This document shows positions 15,119-22,763 of a stretch of DNA of 64,000 bases, piece after piece. Where the stretch lies: the IMG/VR virus record IMGVR_UViG_3300031566_000009, positions 18,076-82,075 of that record. One strand, written 5' to 3'. Source of the DNA: a virus. Position 1 is the stretch's first letter; each line of letters opens with the position of its first letter. Made by a program: the position numbers and the translations under genes. The notes beneath the pieces are model-generated. The model was not told the DNA's origin. It did not search any database and worked only from the letters and a program-made list of their open reading frames with translations.

Positions 15119-15201
15119 TAAAATATTGAATATGCCGAGGATAGGAACACACCTGCTACAATGAGAATTACGATGAACGCTTTAGTCTCGTTCTTCGTCA
15201 T
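15118..15201 (-). CDS. 27-aa membrane peptide
   Basis: ATG behind GGAGGCGGG, overlapping the TGA of the upstream gene. It encodes MTKNETKAF followed by about 15 hydrophobic residues. A single-helix membrane peptide of unknown function. Confidence 0.5.
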   Translation of the reverse strand: MTKNETKAFIVILIVAGVFLSSAYSIF

Positions 15202-15998
15202 CCCGCCTCCTTGTGCATCATTCGTAGGATATGGTTTTCTAGTTCTTTGATCTGGGCTTCCGCTCGGTCACGCTCCTCAAGAGCTAGACTCCAACGGTTA
15301 CGCCACATAATCGTGTGTTCAAGGTCTTTCGCTATGGCCGCCTCAGCCTCGTCGCGTTCCTTGCGCAGAGTGTAGATTCTGTTGCGTGCTTCCTCTTTGT
15401 ATGCTTCATGGTCATCCTTGGCAACGTCGTACTCCTTGCGTAAGTTCTCTATCGTCGCCTTGGATTCGGCAAGCTCTTTGCACAGTTCATTACGCCGCCT
15501 GTATAGTCGCAGAATCACCCTCCTACGAGTTGTCAACAAGTCTTCCCTTTCACCCCGCTTCTCCCGCAGCCTTTCTATCGTCGCCTTGGCTTTGTCATTC
15601 TCCTTGCACAGTCGCCCACATTCTGCTTTAGCCTCGGCAAGCTCTTTGCACAGGTTGCGGATAACCGTGTTGTATTGTTCGGCGATTCGGATATCGCTAG
15701 GCTCCACGGCTTTCACTACAGGAGGTAGAGCTTCAAATTCATCGCAGATTTCGTGATCTGGAGTCCTCCTGCGCTCTCCAGAACAAACCTTACAGCAAGC
15801 GAATGTGCGGTTGAAGAATCGACACTCACCACAACAAAGCTCTTGTTGCTCTTCCAATGCCTCGACTTTCTCGGCTAGTATCTCCAGTTTGTTTATCATA
15901 CTCATAAGCAAACCGTAATGGTCTCCACTAATAACGGCTGGCCCACCGACGTGGACACACAACAACTGTTCTCGCAGGCTAGGTATCGGTATAGGCAT
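15198..15998 (-). CDS. Long coiled-coil protein with zinc knuckle
   Basis: This 266-residue protein has a cysteine cluster (CCGECRFF, CCKVC) around residues 55-75 and then some 150 residues of uninterrupted charged helix, with repeated ELAEAKA and LRKERDEAEA-type heptads. AAAGGAGG precedes the chosen ATG. It probably dimerises through the coil. The helix contains internal near-repeats (KATIERL, KATIENL). Role unknown. Confidence 0.65.
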   Translation of the reverse strand: MPIPIPSLREQLLCVHVGGPAVISGDHYGLLMSMINKLEILAEKVEALEEQQELCCGECRFFNRTFACCKVCSGERRRTPDHEICDEFEALPPVVKAVEPSDIRIAEQYNTVIRNLCKELAEAKAECGRLCKENDKAKATIERLREKRGEREDLLTTRRRVILRLYRRRNELCKELAESKATIENLRKEYDVAKDDHEAYKEEARNRIYTLRKERDEAEAAIAKDLEHTIMWRNRWSLALEERDRAEAQIKELENHILRMMHKEAG

Positions 15999-16242
15999 CG
16001 TCTTCCTCCTTTCGTTGAATCGAACGTAGGGCCACGGTGGGGTCATCTGAGCCGCTATTGGTGATTATACAGCCGCCACCACCGCTCCAGCTTGCTACCC
16101 AATCTGGCCTGTTCTTGCAGTCAGTAGTATGGAGTAATGTGCTGCCCCGCCGCATCCCACGAACGAGGCGGCCTAGTTCAGCGTCGGCCTGCAACTCTTC
16201 AAGGAGCTGGCGAACTCCTAGAATCTCCCAACTCGTTGACAT
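15979..16242 (-). CDS. Hypothetical protein, 87 aa
   Basis: Helical N-terminus, then a Gly-rich patch (WSGGGGCI). The last 19 bases overlap the next gene. The ribosome site is AAGGGA. Function unknown. Confidence 0.5.
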   Translation of the reverse strand: MSTSWEILGVRQLLEELQADAELGRLVRGMRRGSTLLHTTDCKNRPDWVASWSGGGGCIITNSGSDDPTVALRSIQRKEEDDAYTDT

Positions 16243-16260
16243 CGGACTTTTCCCTTCTGC

Positions 16261-16602
16261 TTATGTTTCCTTGGGTAACTTTTTCGCCGCTTCGTCGAGT
16301 GCCGCTGCAGAAGTGACCAAGTACCCGATCTGTGCATTTGCGACCGCCCAGGTGACGGTATTGATGATCCGCTCTGCAACGTGAGTGGCGGACGCTCGCG
16401 GGTCGTCGCCGTCTTCAATCGCGCTCTGAACGATGCGGTCGATTTCAACAAGAGCACCATTGAGGTGGCGAATGACGCCGTCGATGTAAGCCTCGAAAGG
16501 CTGTGCCGCAAATTGCGCGGCTTGGGCTGCCCTCATAAGAGCTTGGTCGCCGCGCGACGATGCCTCGCGTGCGGTGCATTCGTACCAGTCGTTTGTTCTC
16601 AT
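16261..16602 (-). CDS. Ala-rich helical protein, 113 aa
   Basis: Long amphipathic helices, with TAGGAGA upstream of the ATG. Function unknown. A competing frame at 16218-16511 has no ribosome site and was set aside. Confidence 0.6.
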   Translation of the reverse strand: MRTNDWYECTAREASSRGDQALMRAAQAAQFAAQPFEAYIDGVIRHLNGALVEIDRIVQSAIEDGDDPRASATHVAERIINTVTWAVANAQIGYLVTSAAALDEAAKKLPKET

Positions 16603-16613
16603 GTTTTCTCCTA

Positions 16614-16940
16614 TCAGTTGCTATGGCGAAGAACTACTTGCTCTCCATCCTCATCTCCATATTGCACCTCAGCCCAGGTCAGACACGAAGAACCATCATT
16701 GTATTCTTGGGCATGAAGCCAATTGATGAATCTGTCCCTTCGTTCATCACCCTCGTTTGATGCAGACCAGCCTTCTTTGCTTCCATCACATGGTATGATG
16801 AATGATAGATAATGATTCATTCCTGATTCCAAGATAGGACTCACAATCGGGAATATCACTATTGCCTTCTCGTGTGCGGGCACTAGCCAGTCTTCACCGA
16901 ACGAGGTGACGATAATCGCGTGATGTCGCATATAGCCCAT
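16614..16940 (-). CDS. Hypothetical protein, 108 aa
   Basis: Alpha/beta protein beginning MRHHAIIVTS after a short leader, preceded by AAAGGAG. The middle has a CDGSKEGWSASNEGD loop. Function unknown. Confidence 0.6.
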   Translation of the reverse strand: MGYMRHHAIIVTSFGEDWLVPAHEKAIVIFPIVSPILESGMNHYLSFIIPCDGSKEGWSASNEGDERRDRFINWLHAQEYNDGSSCLTWAEVQYGDEDGEQVVLRHSN

Positions 16941-16941
16941 T

Positions 16942-17064
16942 TCATTTCTCCTTTAAATCAGGATAGTCGATCAGGACTTCGGGGGGCACAGGCTTGCCAG
17001 CAGCTAGGGCTTCTAAGACCAACAACCGATGTGCTTTGCCAAAAAAGCGTCTCACAGGCCACAT
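16942..17064 (-). CDS. 40-aa basic-to-acidic peptide
   Basis: Reads MWPVRRFFGKAHRLLVLEAL then AAGKPVPPEVL and DYPDL. The AGKPVPPEVL-DYP pattern is familiar from small phage peptides. GGGAGG lies upstream in the second copy of a 26-bp duplication, which also duplicates the start codon. Its stop precedes the next ribosome site directly. Confidence 0.6.
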   Translation of the reverse strand: MWPVRRFFGKAHRLLVLEALAAGKPVPPEVLIDYPDLKEK

Positions 17065-17396
17065 AGACCGTTGCCTCCCACAGGCCACATAGACCGTTGC
17101 CTCCCAACAAAACCAGGCATCTCTATACTCAAACGTTTGATGGCTGCCTCTGCCTCGTCTCCTGTAGCTGTCCCCGCATATTCATCGCGTCTCATCTCCC
17201 ACGGTTCTTTCATCTTCATTGCCTCCTGCTCTTGCTTCAGCATCTTCAGGACATATCTGACCCTATAGGCTGCCCCGTCAGTATAGATGCAGGCGTGGTC
17301 GAATGCTAAGATGGATTTATCGAATTGGTCAAGTCTCTCTTCCGCTTTCACCAGGTGTGCTAGGGCCTTGTTCAGTTCCTCTATGATTTGTTGCAC
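17052..17396 (-). CDS. Helical protein with duplication-altered C-terminus
   Basis: This 114-residue protein starts at GTG behind AAAGGAGG. Its body is charged helix. The last residues (RSMWPVGGNGLCGL) are read through a 26-bp tandem duplication, which shifts frame, so the natural C-terminus was probably different. Function unknown. Confidence 0.55.
   Translation of the reverse strand: MQQIIEELNKALAHLVKAEERLDQFDKSILAFDHACIYTDGAAYRVRYVLKMLKQEQEAMKMKEPWEMRRDEYAGTATGDEAEAAIKRLSIEMPGFVGRQRSMWPVGGNGLCGL
17053..17104. repeat. 26-bp tandem duplication
   Basis: Two perfect copies (17053-17078 and 17079-17104). On the minus strand each copy carries a GGAGG and the ATGTGGCCT start of the short peptide gene. 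The length is not a multiple of three. Confidence 0.95.
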
Positions 17397-17491
17397 GTCT
17401 CCTCCTTTGACAAGTCGGTATCCTTGGGTATGTCCCTTTCCACGGCCAACTTGACCGCGAGTGCGTAAGTTATCCGCTCGCTGGCGGGGCA
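17381..17491 (-). pseudogene. Decayed copy of SWIM gene end
   Basis: The frame reads YALAVKLAVERD and ends at a TAG inside the next gene. It closely parallels HALAVKLTVEADDE of the SWIM gene immediately upstream, and the DNA around it is also nearly identical. No start codon is available, so it looks like a leftover from a tandem duplication. Confidence 0.5.
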
Positions 17492-17506
17492 CTTAGATCA
17501 GATGCC

Positions 17507-17800
17507 CTATGTTTCATCTAGCGCGTTCAGCAGCGTCTCGGTGTGAGCGCGTTCCGCCTCATCATCCGCTTCCACGGTCAGTTTGACCGCGAGTGCGTGG
17601 ACACAGAGATCGTCGGTATGGGAATGGTAGCGACTCCACTCACAATCACAGTAGAAGTATCCGTTGGCCAAGACGCAGGTATTATAGAGACTATGGTCTC
17701 CTCGCACTGAGGCTTCCGTGTAGAGGGAACTATGGCAGCTCAGTTCGATACAGCCCTGATCCACCAGCCGCTGCGCTTTCTGCTCACGGGTTTCGGTCAT
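17507..17800 (-). CDS. SWIM-type zinc-finger protein
   Basis: This 97-residue protein contains CDCEWSRYHSHTDDLCVHAL, the CXC...CXH pattern of SWIM fingers (about residues 52-71). SWIM fingers bind DNA or proteins. In phages small SWIM proteins are common but unassigned. It is the first gene after the promoter at 17829-17857, with AAAGGAGG upstream. Confidence 0.8.
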   Translation of the reverse strand: MTETREQKAQRLVDQGCIELSCHSSLYTEASVRGDHSLYNTCVLANGYFYCDCEWSRYHSHTDDLCVHALAVKLTVEADDEAERAHTETLLNALDET

Positions 17801-17828
17801 GGGATTGCCTCCTTTGGACTTTGATTAT

Positions 17829-17857
17829 ATCGTAGCACAAGTGCTATGAATTGTCAA
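17829..17857 (-). promoter_or_regulatory. Leftward promoter with AGCAC-GTGCT operator
   Basis: TTGACA (17852-17857), 17 bp, TACGAT (17829-17834). The spacer ends TAGCACTTGTGC and the repeat runs into the -10. Confidence 0.85.
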
Positions 17858-18225
17858 CTTGACGAACTTTGGTCTCGTTTTGGCATCTTTTCGGCCATCC
17901 CCAGGATGTCGTAATATTTGAGTTCACCAATTTGCTCTGGTCTGTATAGAGCACGCGCTTCTGAATGTCTAGTCAAATAGTCAGCCACCATGTCATGCTC
18001 AGGGCACGTCAGTTCCTTGGCCGAATCCCAGATGATGTAGGGCCGCATCAGGCACAATCCCCAACGCAGCCAGGCACTTTTGGTCCAGTAGAAATCGGCT
18101 CGAAGATTCCGCACCTTATTTGATCTAAACAAAGGAGTTCCAGGAAGCCCCCCTTCATCGCCACGGAATCGGTCCCAGCTACCGAATCGCAGCCAGCCTG
18201 GCATATCAGGGAAACAGGGCATCAT
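17854..18225 (-). CDS. Hypothetical protein, 123 aa
   Basis: A Trp/Arg-rich N-terminal half, then a helical C-terminus. The start lies at the stop of the upstream gene. Its end overlaps the promoter downstream. Function unknown. Confidence 0.6.
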   Translation of the reverse strand: MMPCFPDMPGWLRFGSWDRFRGDEGGLPGTPLFRSNKVRNLRADFYWTKSAWLRWGLCLMRPYIIWDSAKELTCPEHDMVADYLTRHSEARALYRPEQIGELKYYDILGMAEKMPKRDQSSSS

Positions 18226-18414
18226 TCACCATTCAAACAAGGGTACTGTCTCCTTCTGCCAGCTATTCGCTGGCGGGGTATAGCCAAGTAGTTTGGCCCA
18301 TCGAAACAGCTTCTCCCAGGTGATATCGATGGCCCAGGTGTACCAGGGGTTGCGAAAGCTGCGTAGTCGGTAGTTCAGGAAGTCGAGTAAATCCATGCAC
18401 TCATCATAAGTCAT
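18226..18414 (-). CDS. Hypothetical protein, 62 aa
   Basis: Helical small protein. The ATG overlaps the TGA of the zinc-ribbon gene upstream. Function unknown. Confidence 0.55.
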   Translation of the reverse strand: MTYDECMDLLDFLNYRLRSFRNPWYTWAIDITWEKLFRWAKLLGYTPPANSWQKETVPLFEW

Positions 18415-18605
18415 GGACTAGCCGCCACGTCACTGGGCCGGCGGGTCCACTGGGTAGCTCCGGTTGGCCGAGGATAGAACTTGCCGCAGCGTTTGCACTG
18501 GAGGTATCCTTGGCGTAGTGAGTGGACGAGTGTGTCCCCGTCTCGGTTGCCACAGCGAGGGCAGGCCCAGATAAGACTAACTTCACAACTTGGTTGCTTT
18601 TCCAC
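18411..18605 (-). CDS. Zinc-ribbon protein, 64 aa
   Basis: CPRCGNRDGDTLVHS and CKRCGKFYPR form a classical zinc ribbon, as in transposase-like or transcription-factor-like fingers. It starts at GTG behind AAGGAGA. A DNA- or RNA-binding role is likely but unproved. Confidence 0.7.
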   Translation of the reverse strand: MEKQPSCEVSLIWACPRCGNRDGDTLVHSLRQGYLQCKRCGKFYPRPTGATQWTRRPSDVAASP

Positions 18606-18638
18606 AGTGGTCTCCTTCTGCCAGCTAACTTTGATTGT

Positions 18639-18667
18639 ATCGTAGCACAGACCTCTTGTTCAGCCGT
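18639..18667 (-). promoter_or_regulatory. Degenerate member of leftward promoter family
   Basis: The right half CTGTGCTACGATACAATC matches the other leftward promoters, including the -10 (18639-18644). The -35 position reads ACGGCT and there is no TTGACA, so activity would be weak or activator-dependent. Confidence 0.35.
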
Positions 18668-18671
18668 GCAA

Positions 18672-19142
18672 TTATACCTCTTCCGCTCTGTCCAAGGCCG
18701 CTCCGAGTTCCTCGGCAACGTCCTCACCACCGAGCTGGAGAATAGCAAAAGCTCCTAGCGTCCCAAATGTTGTGGGTGTATCTGCGAAGTCTCGCGTTCT
18801 TTTGATCTCCTCTTTTAGCCCCTGAGTGTGCATAGCTTTGACCCCGCCTCCACTTACCTTTCCTGTCTCGCGTAAGTGTCCGAGCACCGCTTCTGCTGCA
18901 CCTTCGCCGTTATCTCGATCATACAGCCGAGTGCGTAGCGAATCCTCCGAGAGGTCGATCTTCATCACGCGCCCCTTCAAATAATCGAAGTACGTTTGAT
19001 GTGTCAAGATGTCCTTGGCCTCCTCAATAGTCATCGGCTTGGGATCGTATTGTAAGAATCCCATACCTAGAGGCCGACTGGCGTTGTAGAGTGCTGCTAA
19101 CACCGATGCCTTATCGAGTCCTGCCAGTGAAATCCCATTCAT
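18672..19142 (-). CDS. Conserved phage protein, LDKASVLAALYN family
   Basis: This 156-residue protein has the signature LDKASVLAALYNAS, GMGFLQYDP, MTIEEAK, FDYLKGRVMKIDLS and YDRDNGEGAAE, a family spread through many phages and some prophages without known activity. The ribosome site is AAAGGAGAG. It is the first gene from the promoter at 19200-19228. Confidence 0.75.
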   Translation of the reverse strand: MNGISLAGLDKASVLAALYNASRPLGMGFLQYDPKPMTIEEAKDILTHQTYFDYLKGRVMKIDLSEDSLRTRLYDRDNGEGAAEAVLGHLRETGKVSGGGVKAMHTQGLKEEIKRTRDFADTPTTFGTLGAFAILQLGGEDVAEELGAALDRAEEV

Positions 19143-19199
19143 TTCTGCTCTCCTTTGTGTCGAACTATTCCGCTTATCAGGTTCAGTGGTTATGATTAT

Positions 19200-19228
19200 A
19201 TCGTAGCACAAGTGCTATGAATTGTCAA
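19200..19228 (-). promoter_or_regulatory. Leftward promoter with AGCAC-GTGCT operator
   Basis: TTGACA (19223-19228), 17 bp, TACGAT (19200-19205). Sequence is identical to the promoter at 17829-17857 across the whole core. Confidence 0.85.
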
Positions 19229-19429
19229 ATTCGGTGGATCAAGGTGTCTGGAAAACTCGCATACATAAACTGCACAGGGGCATAGAAAACGGGTAAGTAG
19301 TGACATTGCGCAAGGATGAGGGCGTGAAATGCACAGAAGCATAGAAAACAGGGAAATAGCGTTCTCATGCAATAATGTAAACTTGATTTTAACAACCGAT
19401 AAAGACTGGTAGTGGTCATAAACAAGCAT

Positions 19430-19752
19430 AATTGAGTACCTTGAGGCACTAAGACAGCACAGGGTGCTTGTAAACTACAATAGAACTGCATCTTATGGTA
19501 AAGTAAAGATACATAAAATGCACTATTGCATGGTTTTCGCACAGGAGTTGTACCCCATTGGTCACTTTAAATCGCGTATGATTCATCTATTATTATGTCA
19601 AACTGGGTTTAATCATAATGGTCACAGGGTCTTGTATAGTTGAATATTTGATGCAATAGTGCATTTTATGTATCTTTACTTTACCATAACGTATGATTCT
19701 TCTGTGTTCTATTATCACCCTGTGCTGTCTTAGTGCCTCAAGGTACTCAATT
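19430..19752. repeat. 323-bp interrupted inverted repeat
   Basis: The outer arms 19430-19464 and 19718-19752 are perfect 35-bp reverse complements. The inner arms 19493-19531 and 19651-19689 are perfect 39-bp reverse complements. Both are separated by 28-bp segments that differ, around a 119-bp centre. Confidence 0.95.
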
Positions 19753-19836
19753 ACGTTCATTTACGCCACGCGCAGTTTTCTGTAGTTTTCTCTTTGTTCA
19801 TTGGTCTCTTACCTTGAGTCCCTCCCTATCAACTTT

Positions 19837-19940
19837 AGCAATAGTGCATTTTGTGTATGTTTACTTGACCATAACGTATCGTTTCTTTGTGTTCTTTCAT
19901 CATTATCTACTGTCTTTATGCCTCTGCCTCAAAGACAGCA
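19837..19940. repeat. Third, degenerate copy of the inverted-repeat arm
   Basis: GCAATAGTGCATTTTGTGTA, TTACTTGACCATAACGTAT, then GTTCTTTCATCATTATCTAC and TGTCTTTATGCCTC follow the order of the right arm at 19654-19743, with scattered changes. Unlike the two main arms it is not perfect. Confidence 0.75.
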
Positions 19941-20263
19941 ATAAACAATAGTCACTACGTTCGTTGCCTGTTTTTCCCTGTTTTCTTTTTTGCAAGGAGG
20001 CCCCGATTCCCTGTTTTCCTTGCTTCCTTGTGCAGTTGTTCACTACCTTCTACGCTCAATTCCAGTTTTTTCTTTGTTCATTGGTCTTTTAGAGCCTACA
20101 TTTCGACGCCTTTTTATGTGTTTCGTAGCATAATCTACTCTTTTCACCGCTTTTTTCGTCCTATTGTGCTTTTTTCGCTGTCTTTACACCCCTATACTAC
20201 TTGAGAGTTGAGTGGGTGGGACTCAAGTTTCTTTACAAGCAGGTGCTCTATCCCACCCCTGTG

Positions 20264-20500
20264 TTATCCAGTGCTTTCGATGTAGTACCACAGATTGCTG
20301 TGAACGCGGAGCGTAAAATGTCCGGCAGAGTTCTCACGCAGCCGAGCATAGTTGAATGTTTGGTAATTCTCCCATAACCAGTCAATCGGTAAAGGCAACG
20401 ACTCTGGATGAAAGCAATTATCAAGGTCGCATACCCTACAACTGGTAGCCAACTCAAAGATTCGTTTGGCGCGTTTGGTGTTACGTCTGATGGTTTTCAC
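20264..20500 (-). CDS. Hypothetical protein, 78 aa
   Basis: GTG start behind AGGGAGA. It contains CRVC-LDNC, a possible metal site, and an aromatic C-terminal half. It is the last gene before the repeat region. Function unknown. Confidence 0.55.
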   Translation of the reverse strand: MKTIRRNTKRAKRIFELATSCRVCDLDNCFHPESLPLPIDWLWENYQTFNYARLRENSAGHFTLRVHSNLWYYIESTG

Positions 20501-20521
20501 TCTCTCCCTCTTCCTGTGGAC

Positions 20522-20683
20522 TCAACTTCGTCCATACGTTCTCTGCATCCTGGCCAGCTTCGACTTTGGGTGTTGTTTGATGAATACTTGTACGGAAAAG
20601 TACGAATGCCCCTGGCAATAGCGATTGTTGCCGTCGGTGTTTTCCCTGATCCAACGTCCGCAGATTTCGCATCGCCCCTTCAT
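20522..20683 (-). CDS. Zinc-finger peptide, 53 aa
   Basis: CEICGRWIRENTDGNNRYC followed by GH gives a four-ligand zinc site. The ribosome site is AGGAGGG. Function unknown. Confidence 0.6.
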   Translation of the reverse strand: MKGRCEICGRWIRENTDGNNRYCQGHSYFSVQVFIKQHPKSKLARMQRTYGRS

Positions 20684-20694
20684 CGTTGCCCTCC

Positions 20695-20955
20695 TCACGC
20701 CATACACTCAAGGTAAATCGACGCCCCCTCTTTGGTGAATTCCCTGACACATTCCCAGACGACGTGGCCACAATGCAGGCAGTTCTCGCGCCTGAAAAGT
20801 TCAAAGTCTTTTACCTCTGAAAAGTCCCCTGCCACCCGTTCGATCCTTTCGAGCGCGTCTTCGTCATTTTCGGCGAGGAATCGGTACTCCTGGCTGCACT
20901 CCATGCCGTTCGGCCACCAAATGTAGCCTACCACGCGAGCTTTGTAGTCTTCCAC
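20695..20955 (-). CDS. Hypothetical protein with CLHC motif, 86 aa
   Basis: Starts at GTG behind AGGGGGT. The YRFLAENDEDALERIE segment resembles the MPIYRF-type modules elsewhere in this arm, and a CLHCGHVVWEC site follows. Function unknown. Confidence 0.6.
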   Translation of the reverse strand: MEDYKARVVGYIWWPNGMECSQEYRFLAENDEDALERIERVAGDFSEVKDFELFRRENCLHCGHVVWECVREFTKEGASIYLECMA

Positions 20956-21010
20956 TTTTCACCCCCTGTGTTTTGACTTGCCGGATACGATGCCTCCGGC
21001 TGGCATGATT

Positions 21011-21244
21011 TCACCGTTCGCGGCTGATCTTGACCTCTTCGCCGGCGCAGTCCACCCAAAGCATCAAAGTCCTGCCCTCGATGCTCGCGCCTTCTACATG
21101 AGCGACATCTTCGACTTCGCCCTTGTTGCGCATAAAGACGGTCAAACGGAAGCCGTCCTCTTTGCCCTGTGGCCCAAAGGCGATTTTTGATTTTCGCCCT
21201 TCTACTTCGGCCTCGACCCAGAAGTTCCTTACGTTGCGCGGCAT
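21011..21244 (-). CDS. Conserved small phage beta protein, 77 aa
   Basis: MPRNVRNFWVEAEVEGRKS followed by FRLTVFMRNKGEVED matches a recurrent phage family of unknown function with a beta-sandwich-like pattern. The ribosome site is GGGGAGGG. Confidence 0.65.
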   Translation of the reverse strand: MPRNVRNFWVEAEVEGRKSKIAFGPQGKEDGFRLTVFMRNKGEVEDVAHVEGASIEGRTLMLWVDCAGEEVKISRER

Positions 21245-21495
21245 TTTGCCCTCCCCTGATAGATTTTCAATCCGACATATCCCCCAGCGCAGTACTGTTT
21301 CCTGGCCTCCATGAATTCCTTCATGACGTTGTTGTAGAATACCACGTAGGGGTTGTCTTCAGAGAATACCACGAATTTGCTCCCTGATGGTATGTCGTCG
21401 TGGCCACAAGCTTGCTTCCACAACTGCGCGACTACGGCCCGCAATCCTTCGATATACTTTTGGCCCGTCCGATTGATCTCCTCTTGCTTGCTCAC
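21229..21495 (-). CDS. Hypothetical protein, 88 aa
   Basis: GTG start behind AGGAGAG. Mostly helical, overlapping both neighbours. Function unknown. Confidence 0.55.
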   Translation of the reverse strand: MSKQEEINRTGQKYIEGLRAVVAQLWKQACGHDDIPSGSKFVVFSEDNPYVVFYNNVMKEFMEARKQYCAGGYVGLKIYQGRAKCRAT

Positions 21496-21785
21496 TTTGT
21501 GCTCTCCTCTACTTGGCATCGGCAGAATACAATACTAGTCCAAGGCCGTTTGCCGACGGTGACTTTGTTTCCGTCATCATCGGTCTTTGTCATCTCAACG
21601 AACGTGGATAATCTCACTCCATACTCTCCACGTTTGACCTGATATCCCTGGGCCAACCAGCGTTTGTACGTGTACCAGTCTTCATATGGCTGGCATTGAC
21701 AACCCCGTTTGACGGCTGCTGCGGCCACTCTCAGGGCGTTTGCCATACTATAACCAGTAAAGCTCTTGGCGTCTTGTGCGTTCAC
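21492..21785 (-). CDS. ArdC-N-like small protein
   Basis: YEDWYTYKRWLAQGYQVKRG then EYGVRLSTF resembles the N-terminal ssDNA-binding domain of ArdC antirestriction proteins (WKQW-GRQVKKGEKG type), here as a 97-residue stand-alone form. The ArdC metalloprotease domain is absent. It starts at GTG behind GGGAGG. A role against host defence is possible but only inferred. Confidence 0.6.
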   Translation of the reverse strand: MNAQDAKSFTGYSMANALRVAAAAVKRGCQCQPYEDWYTYKRWLAQGYQVKRGEYGVRLSTFVEMTKTDDDGNKVTVGKRPWTSIVFCRCQVEESTK

Positions 21786-21894
21786 TTTGCGCCTCCCTGT
21801 TTCGCCGTTTTCGTGGCCCCTGCCTGGCCCCTGCCCCCACTTTACCGATTATGATGGTTTGGCCAGCCAGCTCCTCACTGACTGGCCTTCCCTG

Positions 21895-22113
21895 CTATGC
21901 CGACAATTCCGCGTCTCTCTTGGCTGCTCTCTCAGCCTCAGCTATAGTGGCCCAGTGGGCATCATACTGACAGCCCCAAATAGCTGCCCGTTTCGTGCGG
22001 AAGGGGCCAATAGCTGCTACATAGAGGTGGCCATGACTTTCCTCAGTTGGTGCGCTCCCCGCCTGGAAGATTTCTTTGATTCCCCCTCTATGCCCGATAT
22101 ACCATTTCTTCAC
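21895..22113 (-). CDS. Hypothetical protein, 72 aa
   Basis: Starts at GTG behind GGGAGGG. The first half is beta-rich (KKWYIGHRGG) and the end helical. The 109 bases to its left (21786-21894) show no convincing gene. Confidence 0.55.
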   Translation of the reverse strand: MKKWYIGHRGGIKEIFQAGSAPTEESHGHLYVAAIGPFRTKRAAIWGCQYDAHWATIAEAERAAKRDAELSA

Positions 22114-22271
22114 TTTGCCCTCCCTGTTTTCGTTGATTCTCCAGTCTCCGCGTCAGTCCAGAAACGATTTTCTAGGCTGACTCCGAGGCTGGCGCCTCGG
22201 ATATTCGGTTGTGGTATCCTGTTAATGATGTGTCGATACTTCTCCTTCCTGATAGAGAATGCAGCCAGCAT
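22110..22271 (-). CDS. Hypothetical protein, uncertain start
   Basis: The frame ends ENRFWTDAETGESTKTGRAK and looks coding. No start has a clear ribosome site. The listed ATG overlaps the upstream gene by 50 bases, and a rare start near 22230 is also possible. Confidence 0.45.
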   Translation of the reverse strand: MLAAFSIRKEKYRHIINRIPQPNIRGASLGVSLENRFWTDAETGESTKTGRAK

Positions 22272-22581
22272 ACAACCACTGGCTGGTATTCTGACCGTGG
22301 AAGTTGAAGGCGTTGCGTTGTGCTCTTGACCGATCAAATACTTCGAAATTCATGCTGTATTGACCGTTCGCCTGACTTGGCACTTGCAGATCTGAGAAGA
22401 GCACTTCGCCTTCGGTTGCCCGCAACGCTTCGGCAACGCACCAACTCAACTCGCGCCGGAAACACTGCAGGAATTGATCTCGACACATGGGATCAGAATC
22501 TCGTGTATTCGGCAGCTTTTTGATCTCTGCCCGAATATCTGGGATACTGATTTTGATGGTGTTCGCTAGTCTTGTGGTCAT
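22222..22581 (-). CDS. Hypothetical protein, 119 aa
   Basis: Begins MTTRLANTIKISIPDIRAEI behind GGGGGG and overlaps the upstream stop. Soluble alpha/beta sequence, no recognised motif. Confidence 0.6.
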   Translation of the reverse strand: MTTRLANTIKISIPDIRAEIKKLPNTRDSDPMCRDQFLQCFRRELSWCVAEALRATEGEVLFSDLQVPSQANGQYSMNFEVFDRSRAQRNAFNFHGQNTSQWLYAGCILYQEGEVSTHH

Positions 22582-22763
22582 TTTCCCCCCAATTTCAGAA
22601 TCATCGCCAAGTTCCGCAAAGCCTCCCGATCTTGCTTTGCCATTTGGCATCGAGGGTAGTCTTCGCAGCCTGGACAAGTGTAGGGCCGGAAGCTGTCAAA
22701 GCAGGATTTGATGACGTCCTTCCTTGCGCGTTCTTCTTGTAGTCTGATCGTTGATGTTAGCAT
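22578..22763 (-). CDS. Small Cys-containing protein, 61 aa
   Basis: I chose the ATG eight bases after AGGAGA. The sequence has CPGCEDYPRC, a likely metal knuckle, in a helical frame. Function unknown. Confidence 0.6.
   Translation of the reverse strand: MLTSTIRLQEERARKDVIKSCFDSFRPYTCPGCEDYPRCQMAKQDREALRNLAMILKLGGK

Larger units (their letters stand above)
19229..20263. other. Repeat-rich non-coding region
   Basis: About one kilobase with no convincing gene on either strand, although both flanks are densely coding. It contains two near-copies of a unit around TGCACAG-GCATAGAAAAC (19267 and 19329), a huge inverted repeat (19430-19752), a third degenerate copy of its right arm (about 19837-19940) and T-rich tracts to 20170. 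Candidates are a replication origin, a packaging signal or a structured RNA. Confidence 0.7.

Noticed and set aside
16218-16511. Alternative frame overlapping the 113-residue gene at 16261
   Set aside because: The competing frame at 16261-16602 has TAGGAGA before its ATG and a more protein-like composition. The other is Ser/Arg/Thr-rich with no ribosome site.
17053-17104. 26-bp repeat as a phage attachment site
   Set aside because: The copies are directly adjacent and inside coding sequence, with no integrase in the window. A tandem duplication explains them.
19196-20204. Several 70-105 codon frames in the inverted-repeat region
   Set aside because: They are rich in Phe, Leu, Cys and Ser from T-rich DNA, lack ribosome sites, and read through both arms of the same inverted repeat.
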